Assembly (NCBI RefSeq): GCF_003058195.1
Contig: NZ_QBUH01000004.1
Coordinates: 124,001 to 188,000 of the forward strand
Source: Elizabethkingia sp. YR214
GTDB taxonomy: Bacteria; Bacteroidota; Bacteroidia; Flavobacteriales; Weeksellaceae
Length of the DNA: 64,000 nucleotides
Direction: 5' to 3'
In this document: piece by piece, positions 24,914 to 32,546 of the stretch
Numbering within the stretch: the stretch's first letter is position 1
Layout of the letters: each line of letters opens with the position of its first letter
Notes under the pieces: generated by a model
The model's database searches: none
Told to the model about the DNA's origin: nothing
Seen by the model: only the letters and a program-made list of their open reading frames with translations
Translations under genes and position numbers: made by a program

Positions 24914-27658
24914 CTAAAAATCAAAATTGATACGGGCAAATAGATAACGCCCTCCAATACCAAACTGAGAAACCTGTCGGGACGTAAGGAACTGATTCCC
25001 GGCAGTAAGACTATTAATATTTGGGTTTTGTGTAGGCTGTATATTAAAAATATTATTGGCACCTACTGTTAACAAAACATTTTTGTTGAATTGATACCCG
25101 GCAGACAGATCTGTAACCAGCTTACCTCCCAATACTACGTGTTCATTAGGCCCTGTTACTCCATCCAGATTGGCATCTACAATATTGGCATCGGTAACCT
25201 TACCAAAGTAAGCATTTCGTACATAGAAATTAAATTTGTTGACTTTTAAATTATGACCAAGAATAGCTTTGAAACGGGGAACAGCCTCTTCAAAATATAT
25301 TCTGTTTTCTTCAGAAAAATAGCTGTTTATTTGACTTTGTAGTTGCTCGGATGCTTTAATAGCGCCCACCTTTCGGGTCTGATTAAGATTAATTCCCAGA
25401 TTGTTTTCCAAAGAAATTCCGGGAGCAAATCGGGAACGCTGAGATACTGTTATGTCTATTCCCTTGGTTTCTGTATCAATAGCATTGGCAAAGAAGTTTG
25501 CAGCTTCAGCTCCTACGGAATCAAATATCTGCTGTAGATTTCTCTCCGGAGTTCCGTTAGCAAAATTTCCTTGAGGTCTCGTGAATAAATCGGTAAGGAC
25601 AACACGATTATCAATTCGCGTAAAGTAGGCATCTACCGTAAATAAAAGGTTTATAGAAGGTATTTTCCAATTGAATCCCGTGCTTACTGATTTAGAAGTT
25701 TCCTGCTTCAGCTGAGGAATACCCAATTGTCTTGCCGCATCCGAATCATTGCGGAACGTTCCTACCTGAGTCGTTTTTCCACCATTAATAAGAGTGGAAG
25801 TGGAGCTGTAATATAACTGTGCAAGAGAAGGAGCCCGGAATCCTGTAGATCCGGCAAAGCGCCAATTAACCGTTGGCGAAATTCGGATATTGGATGCGAG
25901 TTTGTAATTGAACGTTGAGCCAAAGTCTGTGTAGTTTTCATATCGAAGTGCCGCTTCCAGGAAAAGCCAGTCTGTTGCTTCCAATTCTGCGTCAAGATAA
26001 GCTGCTACACTATTTCTTCCTTTGGAAACTTCATTTTCGGGGCGATATCCCGGGAATACCTGTGCTCCTCCCGGCCGGGTATTACCGAAAAAGTCCGTAG
26101 GAATATCTTTTGCTGCTGTTCTTTCTGTTACCGGATTTCCAAATATATCATATTGCTGATACGAGTTTGCTTTTCCCGGAGTGATGTTGTATTTCTCATG
26201 TCGGTATTCACCACCGAAAGCCAAATTCAATCCTTTTAATACATCAAATTTTCTCTGAAAATCAAGATTTAATGTATTTTGAAGAAAGCCAAGACTTCCT
26301 GCTTCAAAATATGTTGGAGAGTTTTGCAGTAGCGAAGCATTAAGTGTATTAGCAACACCAAATTTAAAATTGTTTTGACCAAAAGTATTGCTCAGATTAA
26401 TATTCCAGTCATTCCATTTACCTTTAATTCCTGCTGCAAGAGAATAATCATAAATAGTAGATTCTATTTGAGGCAAGAATCCATTAGGATAGAGGTTTGT
26501 AACTGCTCTCGGATTGTTTGGGAAGCGATAAAAGCCACCTGCATTCCCATTTCTCAGACTGTAGCCACCAAACGAGAATACTTTCCATTGATCACTGATT
26601 GGAACTTCTGTATTAAAATAGAGCTGAGCACTTCTCAATCGGGATTGCCCGATTCTCATGTTAAAGTCACTGCGTTCAAGACCACGATAAGCAAGTTCCT
26701 GAGTAGTATAATCTTTAGATAGTAATTGTTGGAGGGTAGATATGTTGTTAGAACTTTGAATTGCTTGTTTTTCTCCTGCAGAGAAATAATCGACCTTATT
26801 GCTGTATTGATGAATATAATTAATAATCTGGTTTGTATTCGGCGTATTGTTTATGTTTTTGTACAGACCATCTATGTTGATATTGTCCTGTGTAGCGCGA
26901 TAGGATATAGCATTGTATCCATTAAAAAGGTCCGCTTGCTGTTCACCTGCTCTTGAATATGGATCGCGGTATTGTAAAGATGAGGTAAAATTGATAAAGC
27001 CTTTCTTGCCAATTTTGGTACCGTAATTAAGGTCTAAGCCTATATTCTCACCATCCACACCACCAGTATGGTTATTGGCAACAGAGGATGCATAACCTCC
27101 AAGATATACTTGTCCTGAAAAGCCCAATCGCTTTTTCAGTTCGAGGTTTATAACGCCTGCTATTGCATCAGAACCATATTGTGCAGAAGCTCCATCTCTA
27201 AGTACTTCAATCCTTTCTAATGCAAAGGCAGGGATTGCATTCAAGTCAGTGCCTACAGATCCTCTTCCGGGGGTTAGGGTAACATTAACCAGAGACGACT
27301 GATGTCTTCTTTTTCCGTTAAGAAGAACAAGTACCTGATCCGGGCCTAATCCACGAATCTGTGCAGGATCTACGAAATCGGTTCCATCATTTACAGTATG
27401 AGAGGTAGAGGTAAATGAAGGAACAATAAAATTAAGCGTACTGGATACCGAATTTTGTGGTACTTCTTTCAATGTTTTAGATAGTTCAATGATATCCACA
27501 GGTACCGGAGAATTTACAATTGTACGGCTGGAACTCCGGGTTCCGAGAAGTACAACTTCATTTAATGTTTTAGCTTTTTGTAAACTATCCTGTGCAAAGT
27601 AAATAGCAGATACAGATGTTAATGAAGTAATAATAGTTTTATGTAATAGTCGTTTCAT
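24914..27658 (-). CDS. TonB-dependent outer-membrane receptor
   Basis: Outer-membrane active transporter of 914 aa. Signal peptide 1-22. Plug domain about 45-185 (VPVDIIELSKTLKEVPQNSV, IRGLGPDQVLVLLNGKRRHQ, ERIEVLRDGASAQYGSDAIAG). A large barrel ends in aromatic FARINFDF. The N-terminal carboxypeptidase-like domain of SusC proteins is absent, and no SusD gene follows, so a glycan system is unlikely. Its leader carries a SAM-I-like RNA element and a Cys-rich leader frame, which points to a sulfur-containing substrate. That is inference from context. Confidence 0.93.
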   Translation of the reverse strand: MKRLLHKTIITSLTSVSAIYFAQDSLQKAKTLNEVVLLGTRSSSRTIVNSPVPVDIIELSKTLKEVPQNSVSSTLNFIVPSFTSTSHTVNDGTDFVDPAQIRGLGPDQVLVLLNGKRRHQSSLVNVTLTPGRGSVGTDLNAIPAFALERIEVLRDGASAQYGSDAIAGVINLELKKRLGFSGQVYLGGYASSVANNHTGGVDGENIGLDLNYGTKIGKKGFINFTSSLQYRDPYSRAGEQQADLFNGYNAISYRATQDNINIDGLYKNINNTPNTNQIINYIHQYSNKVDYFSAGEKQAIQSSNNISTLQQLLSKDYTTQELAYRGLERSDFNMRIGQSRLRSAQLYFNTEVPISDQWKVFSFGGYSLRNGNAGGFYRFPNNPRAVTNLYPNGFLPQIESTIYDYSLAAGIKGKWNDWNINLSNTFGQNNFKFGVANTLNASLLQNSPTYFEAGSLGFLQNTLNLDFQRKFDVLKGLNLAFGGEYRHEKYNITPGKANSYQQYDIFGNPVTERTAAKDIPTDFFGNTRPGGAQVFPGYRPENEVSKGRNSVAAYLDAELEATDWLFLEAALRYENYTDFGSTFNYKLASNIRISPTVNWRFAGSTGFRAPSLAQLYYSSTSTLINGGKTTQVGTFRNDSDAARQLGIPQLKQETSKSVSTGFNWKIPSINLLFTVDAYFTRIDNRVVLTDLFTRPQGNFANGTPERNLQQIFDSVGAEAANFFANAIDTETKGIDITVSQRSRFAPGISLENNLGINLNQTRKVGAIKASEQLQSQINSYFSEENRIYFEEAVPRFKAILGHNLKVNKFNFYVRNAYFGKVTDANIVDANLDGVTGPNEHVVLGGKLVTDLSAGYQFNKNVLLTVGANNIFNIQPTQNPNINSLTAGNQFLTSRQVSQFGIGGRYLFARINFDF

Positions 27659-27817
27659 AAAGTTGATAATAGTTAAGAACTCTCCGATATTTCAGAGCCG
27701 TTTTTGTATTGATGATTAATTGTAATGAAAGCCAACAGATATGAAATCAGGCTTTATGGCGCTACTTTTATAAGAAACAAGATAGATTTCCTGTAATGAT
27801 GGTATGTAGCTTTGGAT

Positions 27818-27844
27818 TTAATAGCAACAGCACATACTGTGCAT
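27818..27844 (-). promoter_or_regulatory. Candidate cysteine-rich leader peptide MHSMCCCY
   Basis: Eight codons plus TAA with three consecutive Cys codons (TGC TGT TGC). The ATG at 27844 is preceded by AAAGGA at 5 nt, a Shine-Dalgarno-like match unusual for Bacteroidota. Short Cys-run leader peptides control sulfur genes by attenuation in other phyla. No obvious terminator hairpin was found before the receptor start, so the mechanism is open. Confidence 0.4.
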
Positions 27845-28006
27845 TATTCCTTTTACTTTAACTAATCGAAGAATAGTAATAGTGCTTAAAAGCAGAGTAA
27901 CTGGTGTGAAGAAAATACAAGAATAGTAGGGTGCTATAAAAGCTCCTAAAAGTATTAACTCGGTAAACGGAATAAGTAATCGAAGGTTTCTTTTTTGATA
28001 TTTCAT
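27818..28006 (-). CDS. Small membrane ORF ending in CCCY, in the TonB receptor leader
   Basis: A 62-codon frame with two hydrophobic stretches (about 9-34 and 35-50) and the ending HSMCCCY. It lies 159 bp upstream of the TonB receptor on the same strand, inside its long leader. It could be a genuine small membrane protein, or only its last eight codons may be translated as a leader peptide (separate entry). Not recognised as a family. Confidence 0.3.
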   Translation of the reverse strand: MKYQKRNLRLLIPFTELILLGAFIAPYYSCIFFTPVTLLLSTITILRLVKVKGIMHSMCCCY

Positions 28007-28077
28007 TAATGTGTTTTATTTAACACAAGAACTCAACAAAATGAAAATAGAATACAACATTTTTTCCGAAATATCGG

Positions 28078-28141
28078 CTTATCTATTTCAGCACCTTGCT
28101 TGTTGTTGCAGGTTGCTACTTCTCTTGAAGTTCTTGATAAT
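28078..28141 (-). ncRNA. SAM-I-like compact riboswitch candidate, TonB receptor 5' leader
   Basis: On the minus strand the RNA folds as a three-way junction. P1 is TTATC (28136-28140) with GATAA (28079-28083). A short hairpin ACTTC-AAGA-GAAGT lies at 28118-28131. A third hairpin has AGCA-CCT-GC paired to GC-AGG-TGCT with single-base bulges (28091-28117). TTATCAAGA, GCAACC and AAGGTGCT are hallmark pieces of SAM-I P1 and P3. The kink-turn/pseudoknot arm P2 is reduced to a plain hairpin and P4 is missing. A TATATTTG box sits immediately upstream, so transcripts would begin at this element. Confidence 0.45.
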
Positions 28142-28148
28142 TATGATG

Positions 28149-28156
28149 CAAATATA
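28149..28156 (-). promoter_or_regulatory. -7 promoter box of the TonB receptor transcript
   Basis: TATATTTG matches TAnnTTTG, and the predicted start near 28142 coincides with the 5' edge of the RNA element. Inverted 8-mers ATGATGCA (28143-28150) and TGCATCAT (28178-28185), plus direct repeats TTGAAATAAAA (28166-28176 and 28185-28195), surround it and could bind a regulator. Confidence 0.5.
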
Positions 28157-28195
28157 TTTCTTTTTTTGAAATAAAAATGCATCATTGAAATAAAA

Positions 28196-28537
28196 TTATA
28201 CTTTTTTGATAGGATTTTAAGTGTTTGTGACTTTTGGAGTTGACTATCAGTACTTTTAAATATATTAGATTAACGGGAATATTGTTAAAGAGAGATAGGA
28301 AAGTACTTGAAATTTGTTACAATTTATTCACATGCTTTAGGTTGTAGATCGAAAATTTTGTGGCAAATTTTCACCGTATTATAGATCATTAAAAAGGCCA
28401 GTACTTTTAAAATATTTTGTTTATCTGGTGTCATATCAAAATTATTTAACGGATTAGTACATGGGACTATCCCAGTTTAAATAAGATGTAAAAGCCATAA
28501 AAAGGTTGCGTTGCCTGTCTGTAAAATATCTATAGTT
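28196..28537. other. Non-coding gap
   Basis: About 340 bp between the TonB receptor promoter and the next gene's stop. No gene, terminator or convincing structure is seen. Confidence 0.5.
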
Positions 28538-28993
28538 TTATTTCTGTATAGATTTTATATATTCTTTAGTGTATTTCTCAGGATATTCCTTAAACCATTT
28601 TGAAACTGTTTTCTCACCACACAGCACATAGACTGTATTAATAAGTAATTCTTTCTCTTTATCTGAGAACTCTGAATTTGGTTCCGGATCAATCCTCTTA
28701 TTCCTTTTAAGAATTGGTGTGTGGTGAATGAAGCGACAGAAAAAACGTTGACAAAATTCGCTATAAACGGAAGTGAACAAAATAAAGCTTCGCCACATCT
28801 CTTCTATAATCAGCATGTCATTATTAATATATATTCCCGGCTGAGTACAGATTGCAATATATTTTTTAGTTTCCTGAAAAAGTTCTTCTATTTCGCTCTC
28901 AGGAAGATTATACATACAGGAAAAATGAAAGAGAACCTCTTCGTTGCGATAGTCGAGGTAAGAAGAATTCTTCAGAACTTGAGGCAGCATCAT
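28538..28993 (-). CDS. Uncharacterised small protein with EMW/FIHH motifs (possible Zur target)
   Basis: Cytoplasmic protein of 151 aa. The central part IIEEMWRSFILFTSVYSEFC followed by FIHHTP (residues about 62-92) resembles the WH-x-x-IL...Y...C...HH-P pattern of glycine-rich-domain-like (GRDP-like) proteins, here with Arg in place of the usual His after Trp. The C-terminal half is Lys-rich. Two Zur-like palindromes lie 51-65 and 89-103 bp upstream, matching the one beside the ZIP/Fur-family genes, so zinc-dependent expression is likely. Function unknown. Confidence 0.7.
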   Translation of the reverse strand: MMLPQVLKNSSYLDYRNEEVLFHFSCMYNLPESEIEELFQETKKYIAICTQPGIYINNDMLIIEEMWRSFILFTSVYSEFCQRFFCRFIHHTPILKRNKRIDPEPNSEFSDKEKELLINTVYVLCGEKTVSKWFKEYPEKYTKEYIKSIQK

Positions 28994-29043
28994 AACGTAT
29001 TAGTTTTTTAGTATTAGATTAAATTTACTTTTCTTTTCTTAAA

Positions 29044-29058
29044 TGCAACTTAGTTGCG
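29044..29058. promoter_or_regulatory. Zur-like operator 1
   Basis: TGCAACTTAGTTGCG contains the perfect palindrome GCAAC-TTA-GTTGC. It lies 17 bp upstream of a -7-like TAAATTTA (29020-29027) for the gene at 28538. It matches operators at 29082 and 40837. Confidence 0.55.
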
Positions 29059-29081
29059 AATATAAGTTCTTTATACTTAAA

Positions 29082-29096
29082 TGCAATAATGTCGCA
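29082..29096. promoter_or_regulatory. Zur-like operator 2
   Basis: TGCAATAATGTCGCA, followed by TTAAT exactly as at 40837-40856. It is 38 bp from operator 1. Weaker palindrome than operator 1. Confidence 0.5.
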
Positions 29097-29248
29097 TTAA
29101 TATTTAGATAAATTTAACATTCCGGTTTTCAGAAAAAAAAATTGTTAATCGGACAGATAGATAACCTGAAAAACCGGATTGTATATTTTTACTACTTCAT
29201 TTTAGAGTATGCTTGAAATCTAAATGCTGCAAGGGACAGGAGGGGCAA

Positions 29249-29275
29249 CAAAAAAAACCTGCTAAAAAGCAGGTT
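29249..29275 (-). terminator. dnaJ terminator
   Basis: AACCTGC/GCAGGTT stem with a U-run on the minus strand. Confidence 0.85.
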
Positions 29276-29300
29276 CTTGTAAAGTTGATTTATGTATAAC

Positions 29301-30413
29301 TTAATTGAATAAGTCTTTTACTTTTTCAAAGAAAGTTTTTTCCTTTCCTGTTGGCTTCGGAATCATTTCATCAGATTCCATTTGGTCTTCGAAAAACTCT
29401 TTTTGTTCCTTAGATAACTTCTGAGGTGTCCATACATTGATATGAACAAACATGTCACCTTTTCCATAACTGTCGATACTTGGTAGCCCTTTGTTGGCTA
29501 AACGAAGAATCTTTCCGGATTGTGTTCCGGCATCGATTTTTACTTTTACTTTTCCACCAACTGTCGGAATTTCTTTAGAAGTTCCAAGTGCAGCTTCAGC
29601 AAAAGAAATATACAATTCCTGGTGCAGGTTGTCGCCTTCACGTTTTATAGTATTATCTTCTTCCTCCTCAATAACAACTAGAAGATCCCCAGGGGTACCA
29701 CCAAAAGGTGCATCATTACCTTTTCCACGAACATTCAGTTGGATACCATCTCTTGCTCCTGCCGGTATGTTGATGCTGATTTCTTCATCATCTTTAATCA
29801 GACCATGTTCATTAGCTCCTGAAGGAATTTTGTCTGCAACTTTCCCTAGTCCGTTACAAGTTCCGCAGGTTGTCTGCGTTTGCATCTGTCCGAACATGGT
29901 ATTCATTATCTTCATTTGTACACCGCTTCCCTGACATGTTGGACATGTTTTAGAAGTTACTCCGGGTGCCAATTTCATTTTCTTTACCTTGATGGTTTTG
30001 GTTGTACCATTTACCATTTCGTCAAGGTTTAATTTTATTCTTACTCTGAGGTTGCTTCCTTTTACCTGCTGACGTCCGCCGCCACCAAAACCACCAAAGC
30101 CACCAAAATGTCCACCAAATATATCTCCAAACTGACTGAAAATATCATCCATGTTCATTCCGCCGCCAAAGCCGCCTCCGGCTGCTCCGCCAACACCAGC
30201 ATGACCATACTGGTCATAACGGGCACGTTTATTATCATCGCTTAGAACTTCATAGGCTTCAGCAGCCTCTTTAAAGTTTTCTTCAGCCTCTTTATCACCA
30301 GGGTTTTTATCCGGGTGAAACTTTATAGCCATTTTACGGTAAGCCTTCTTGATCTCATCAGCAGAAGCAGATTTGCTAATGCCTAATACCTCATAGTAAT
30401 CTCTTTTTGTCAT
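29301..30413 (-). CDS. dnaJ: Chaperone DnaJ (Hsp40), two-motif zinc domain
   Basis: DnaK co-chaperone of 370 aa that stimulates ATP hydrolysis and delivers unfolded clients. J domain 1-70 with HPD at 33-35, Gly/Phe-rich linker 73-113, then zinc domain and C-terminal substrate domains. The zinc domain has only two CxxCxGxG motifs (Cys157/160 and Cys183/186) where canonical DnaJ has four. The spacing fits the second and third motifs (zinc site II), with motifs one and four lost. Forms an operon with grpE, 26 bp downstream of it. The rest is complete, so it should be functional. Confidence 0.95.
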   Translation of the reverse strand: MTKRDYYEVLGISKSASADEIKKAYRKMAIKFHPDKNPGDKEAEENFKEAAEAYEVLSDDNKRARYDQYGHAGVGGAAGGGFGGGMNMDDIFSQFGDIFGGHFGGFGGFGGGGRQQVKGSNLRVRIKLNLDEMVNGTTKTIKVKKMKLAPGVTSKTCPTCQGSGVQMKIMNTMFGQMQTQTTCGTCNGLGKVADKIPSGANEHGLIKDDEEISINIPAGARDGIQLNVRGKGNDAPFGGTPGDLLVVIEEEEDNTIKREGDNLHQELYISFAEAALGTSKEIPTVGGKVKVKIDAGTQSGKILRLANKGLPSIDSYGKGDMFVHINVWTPQKLSKEQKEFFEDQMESDEMIPKPTGKEKTFFEKVKDLFN

Positions 30414-30439
30414 TTTCTTACTTCAGAATTATATTGGAA

Positions 30440-30976
30440 TTATGCTCCTACTACTACTTTCGCGAAACGAATTACTTTATCGTGAAGCATATAACCAGTC
30501 TCTATAACATCTATGATTTTACCTTTTAAATCGTCTGAAGGAGCAGGGATTTGTGTAATAGCTTCGTGCTTGTCTACATCAAAGCTGTCTCCTGCCTGTA
30601 CCTCGATAGTAACAAGGCCCTTTTCAGTTAATTTACCTTTAAATTTCTGGTAAATAAGTTCTATACCTTTAAGGTCTTCAGGATTGCCATTTTTAGAAAT
30701 CTCCTTTATAGCTCTTTCAAAATCGTCTAATACAGCAAGCATGGAAACCATAAGATCCTGATTAGCATATTTGAAAAAGTCCATCTTTTCTTTGTTGGTT
30801 CTCTTTTTGTAATTTTCGAACTCAGCATAAAGGCGGATATAACGATCTTTTTCTTCTGCCAATTGGTCTTCAACTGACGGAGTTGCTGACAAATTTTCAG
30901 CTGATGTAGTATCGTTGTTCTCTATATTTTCATTTGGCGTAGTCTCTTCTGCCTGTATTTCCTTATTTTCGTCCAT
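30440..30976 (-). CDS. grpE: Nucleotide exchange factor GrpE
   Basis: Cytoplasmic DnaK exchange factor of 178 aa: acidic disordered head 1-40, long dimerising coiled coil about 40-100 (EEKDRYIRLYAEFENYKKRT), then the beta-domain ending GKIIDVIETGYMLHDKVIRFAKVVV, the family's end signature. First gene of the grpE-dnaJ operon with a TATCTTTG box 28 bp upstream. No CIRCE (HrcA) or sigma-32 type element was noticed. Confidence 0.95.
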   Translation of the reverse strand: MDENKEIQAEETTPNENIENNDTTSAENLSATPSVEDQLAEEKDRYIRLYAEFENYKKRTNKEKMDFFKYANQDLMVSMLAVLDDFERAIKEISKNGNPEDLKGIELIYQKFKGKLTEKGLVTIEVQAGDSFDVDKHEAITQIPAPSDDLKGKIIDVIETGYMLHDKVIRFAKVVVGA

Positions 30977-31003
30977 TATTGATATATTTTAAAGTCATTT
31001 TCA

Positions 31004-31011
31004 CAAAGATA
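31004..31011 (-). promoter_or_regulatory. -7 promoter box of grpE-dnaJ
   Basis: TATCTTTG fits TAnnTTTG, 28 bp before the grpE ATG. Confidence 0.45.
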
Positions 31012-31026
31012 ACGCCAAAATATAAT

Positions 31027-32433
31027 TTAGGACATTTCGGCAGACTTTTCCTTTTTAAGTGGATAATAACATGTATAAAACAGGAGCGTTATAAACGCTA
31101 CAATTCCGAGAATATGCAGCAGCTTTATACCAAAAGAAAGATTGCTAAAGCCTTCAAAAGTATAGGATACCAGCCAAAACAAATTAAGCCCGCATATTAG
31201 TACTGCAATACCCCAGGATGTGATCCGTAATGGTAGGCCGATTCTGAAGTTTTTCATAATCTTCTCGGAGCTTACACTAAAGATAAGAGGTATAATAGCA
31301 AAGCTTAGCTGTAGGCTCAATATTACCTGGGAGAATATCAATAACGACTCCGATTTGTCATCTCCATAGAGAATGATTACCAAAATAGATGGAATAATAG
31401 CCAGTAATCTGGTAATTAGCTGACGGATAAATGGGTTGATTTTAATATTCAGATAACCCTCCATAACAATTTGGCCTGCCAGTGTTCCTGTAACGGTAGA
31501 GGATTGGCCAGCGGCAATTAATGCAATAGCAAATGCAATTGGTGCGAAATTATTATTTAAAACAGGAGCCAGCATTTTATAGGCATCAGTAATGGAGCTG
31601 AGTTCCTGATTTCCTGAATCATGAAATGTGCTGGCAGCCAGAATAAGAATTGCTGCATTCACAAAGAAGGCGAAATTTAATGATATTGCAGAATCCCAGA
31701 AATTGTATTTCAGCGATTCTTTAATGCTTTTTTCATCATCGTTTATTTTACGGGATTGTACAAGGGAGGAGTGGAGGTACAGGTTGTGTGGCATTACTGT
31801 AGCACCAATAATTCCTATTGATATGTAAAGTTCTTCAGTACTTAGCTTTTTTGGAACTAACCCACCGGTAATACTGGCAATATCCGGCTGCGAAAGAATA
31901 AGCTGGAAAACAAATGCACCGGCAATAATGAAGATTAGTCCAAGGATAAAACTCTCGATTTTTCTTACACCCAGTTTTTGCAGATATAGTATTAATAAAG
32001 TGTCTACAAAGGTGATGAGCACTCCCCAGATTAAATCTATTCCGAATAAGAGTTTCAGGCCTAGTGCCATTCCGAGTACCTCTGCCAGATCAGTCGCAAT
32101 AATGGCTATTTCTGCCAGAATATAAAGAATGAAATTAAGTTTTCGGGGATATATTGTTTTATTAATCTGTGCTAAGTCTTTTCTCTTTACAATACCCAGT
32201 CTTGCTGAAAGACTTTGTAATACCAGGGCCATAAGATTAGAAAGGAGAAGCACAAATAATAGTTTATAACCAAATCTGGAACCGGCTTCCAGATCGGTTG
32301 CCCAGTTACCAGGATCCATATAGCCAATACTAACTAAAAGTGCGGGACCGAAAAAACTAAGAATCCGTCTCCATCCGGTAAGTTTTTTGGTATCAATTGT
32401 TTCGTGTATTTCGTGAAGAGATTTGTCTGTCAT
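31027..32433 (-). CDS. mntH: Nramp family divalent metal transporter (MntH)
   Basis: Proton-coupled Mn(II)/Fe(II) importer of 468 aa with about 11 helices. Metal-site motifs are intact: TM1 GYMDPGNWATDLEAG (Asp40, Asn43) and TM6 GATVMPHNLYLHSSLVQSR (Met/His). Typical length. Preceded by a TAATTTTG box and a GTTAG-n6-CTAAC palindrome at the expected transcription start, as expected for control by an MntR/DtxR-type repressor. Confidence 0.95.
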   Translation of the reverse strand: MTDKSLHEIHETIDTKKLTGWRRILSFFGPALLVSIGYMDPGNWATDLEAGSRFGYKLLFVLLLSNLMALVLQSLSARLGIVKRKDLAQINKTIYPRKLNFILYILAEIAIIATDLAEVLGMALGLKLLFGIDLIWGVLITFVDTLLILYLQKLGVRKIESFILGLIFIIAGAFVFQLILSQPDIASITGGLVPKKLSTEELYISIGIIGATVMPHNLYLHSSLVQSRKINDDEKSIKESLKYNFWDSAISLNFAFFVNAAILILAASTFHDSGNQELSSITDAYKMLAPVLNNNFAPIAFAIALIAAGQSSTVTGTLAGQIVMEGYLNIKINPFIRQLITRLLAIIPSILVIILYGDDKSESLLIFSQVILSLQLSFAIIPLIFSVSSEKIMKNFRIGLPLRITSWGIAVLICGLNLFWLVSYTFEGFSNLSFGIKLLHILGIVAFITLLFYTCYYPLKKEKSAEMS

Positions 32434-32445
32434 TAAAAATGAAAA

Positions 32446-32461
32446 GTTAGTTTAATCTAAC
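32446..32461. promoter_or_regulatory. DtxR/MntR-like operator of mntH
   Basis: GTTAG-n6-CTAAC palindrome covering the predicted start site and abutting the -7 box. Inward TTAG/CTAA arms are typical of DtxR-family sites. Confidence 0.5.
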
Positions 32462-32468
32462 AAAATTA
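32461..32468 (-). promoter_or_regulatory. -7 promoter box of mntH
   Basis: TAATTTTG, 28 bp before the mntH ATG. Confidence 0.45.
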
Positions 32469-32500
32469 CTAAAATAATCTAAAAACAAAGAATTGAACAT

Positions 32501-32526
32501 AAAAAAACCGCTCATAGTGAGCGGTT
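32501..32526 (-). terminator. Terminator of the DUF937-OmpA gene
   Basis: Perfect 9-bp stem AACCGCTCA/TGAGCGGTT, 3-nt loop, U-run on the minus strand. Confidence 0.88.
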
Positions 32527-32546
32527 AAGTATTGTAAATGAGATGC

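Larger units (their letters stand above)
28994..29300. other. Gap between the Zur-like target gene and dnaJ
   Basis: The 307-bp gap holds the promoter and two operators of the 151-aa gene and, at its right end, the dnaJ terminator. No gene is seen. Confidence 0.6.

Noticed and set aside
24914-27658. SusC-type glycan receptor
   Set aside because: No N-terminal carboxypeptidase-like domain and no SusD gene beside it.
27688-28077. Long-range pairing of GAAATATCGG (near 27690) with CCGATATTTC (near 28070) in the TonB receptor leader
   Set aside because: Ten-base complementarity over about 380 nt, and the upstream segment already folds on itself; likely chance.
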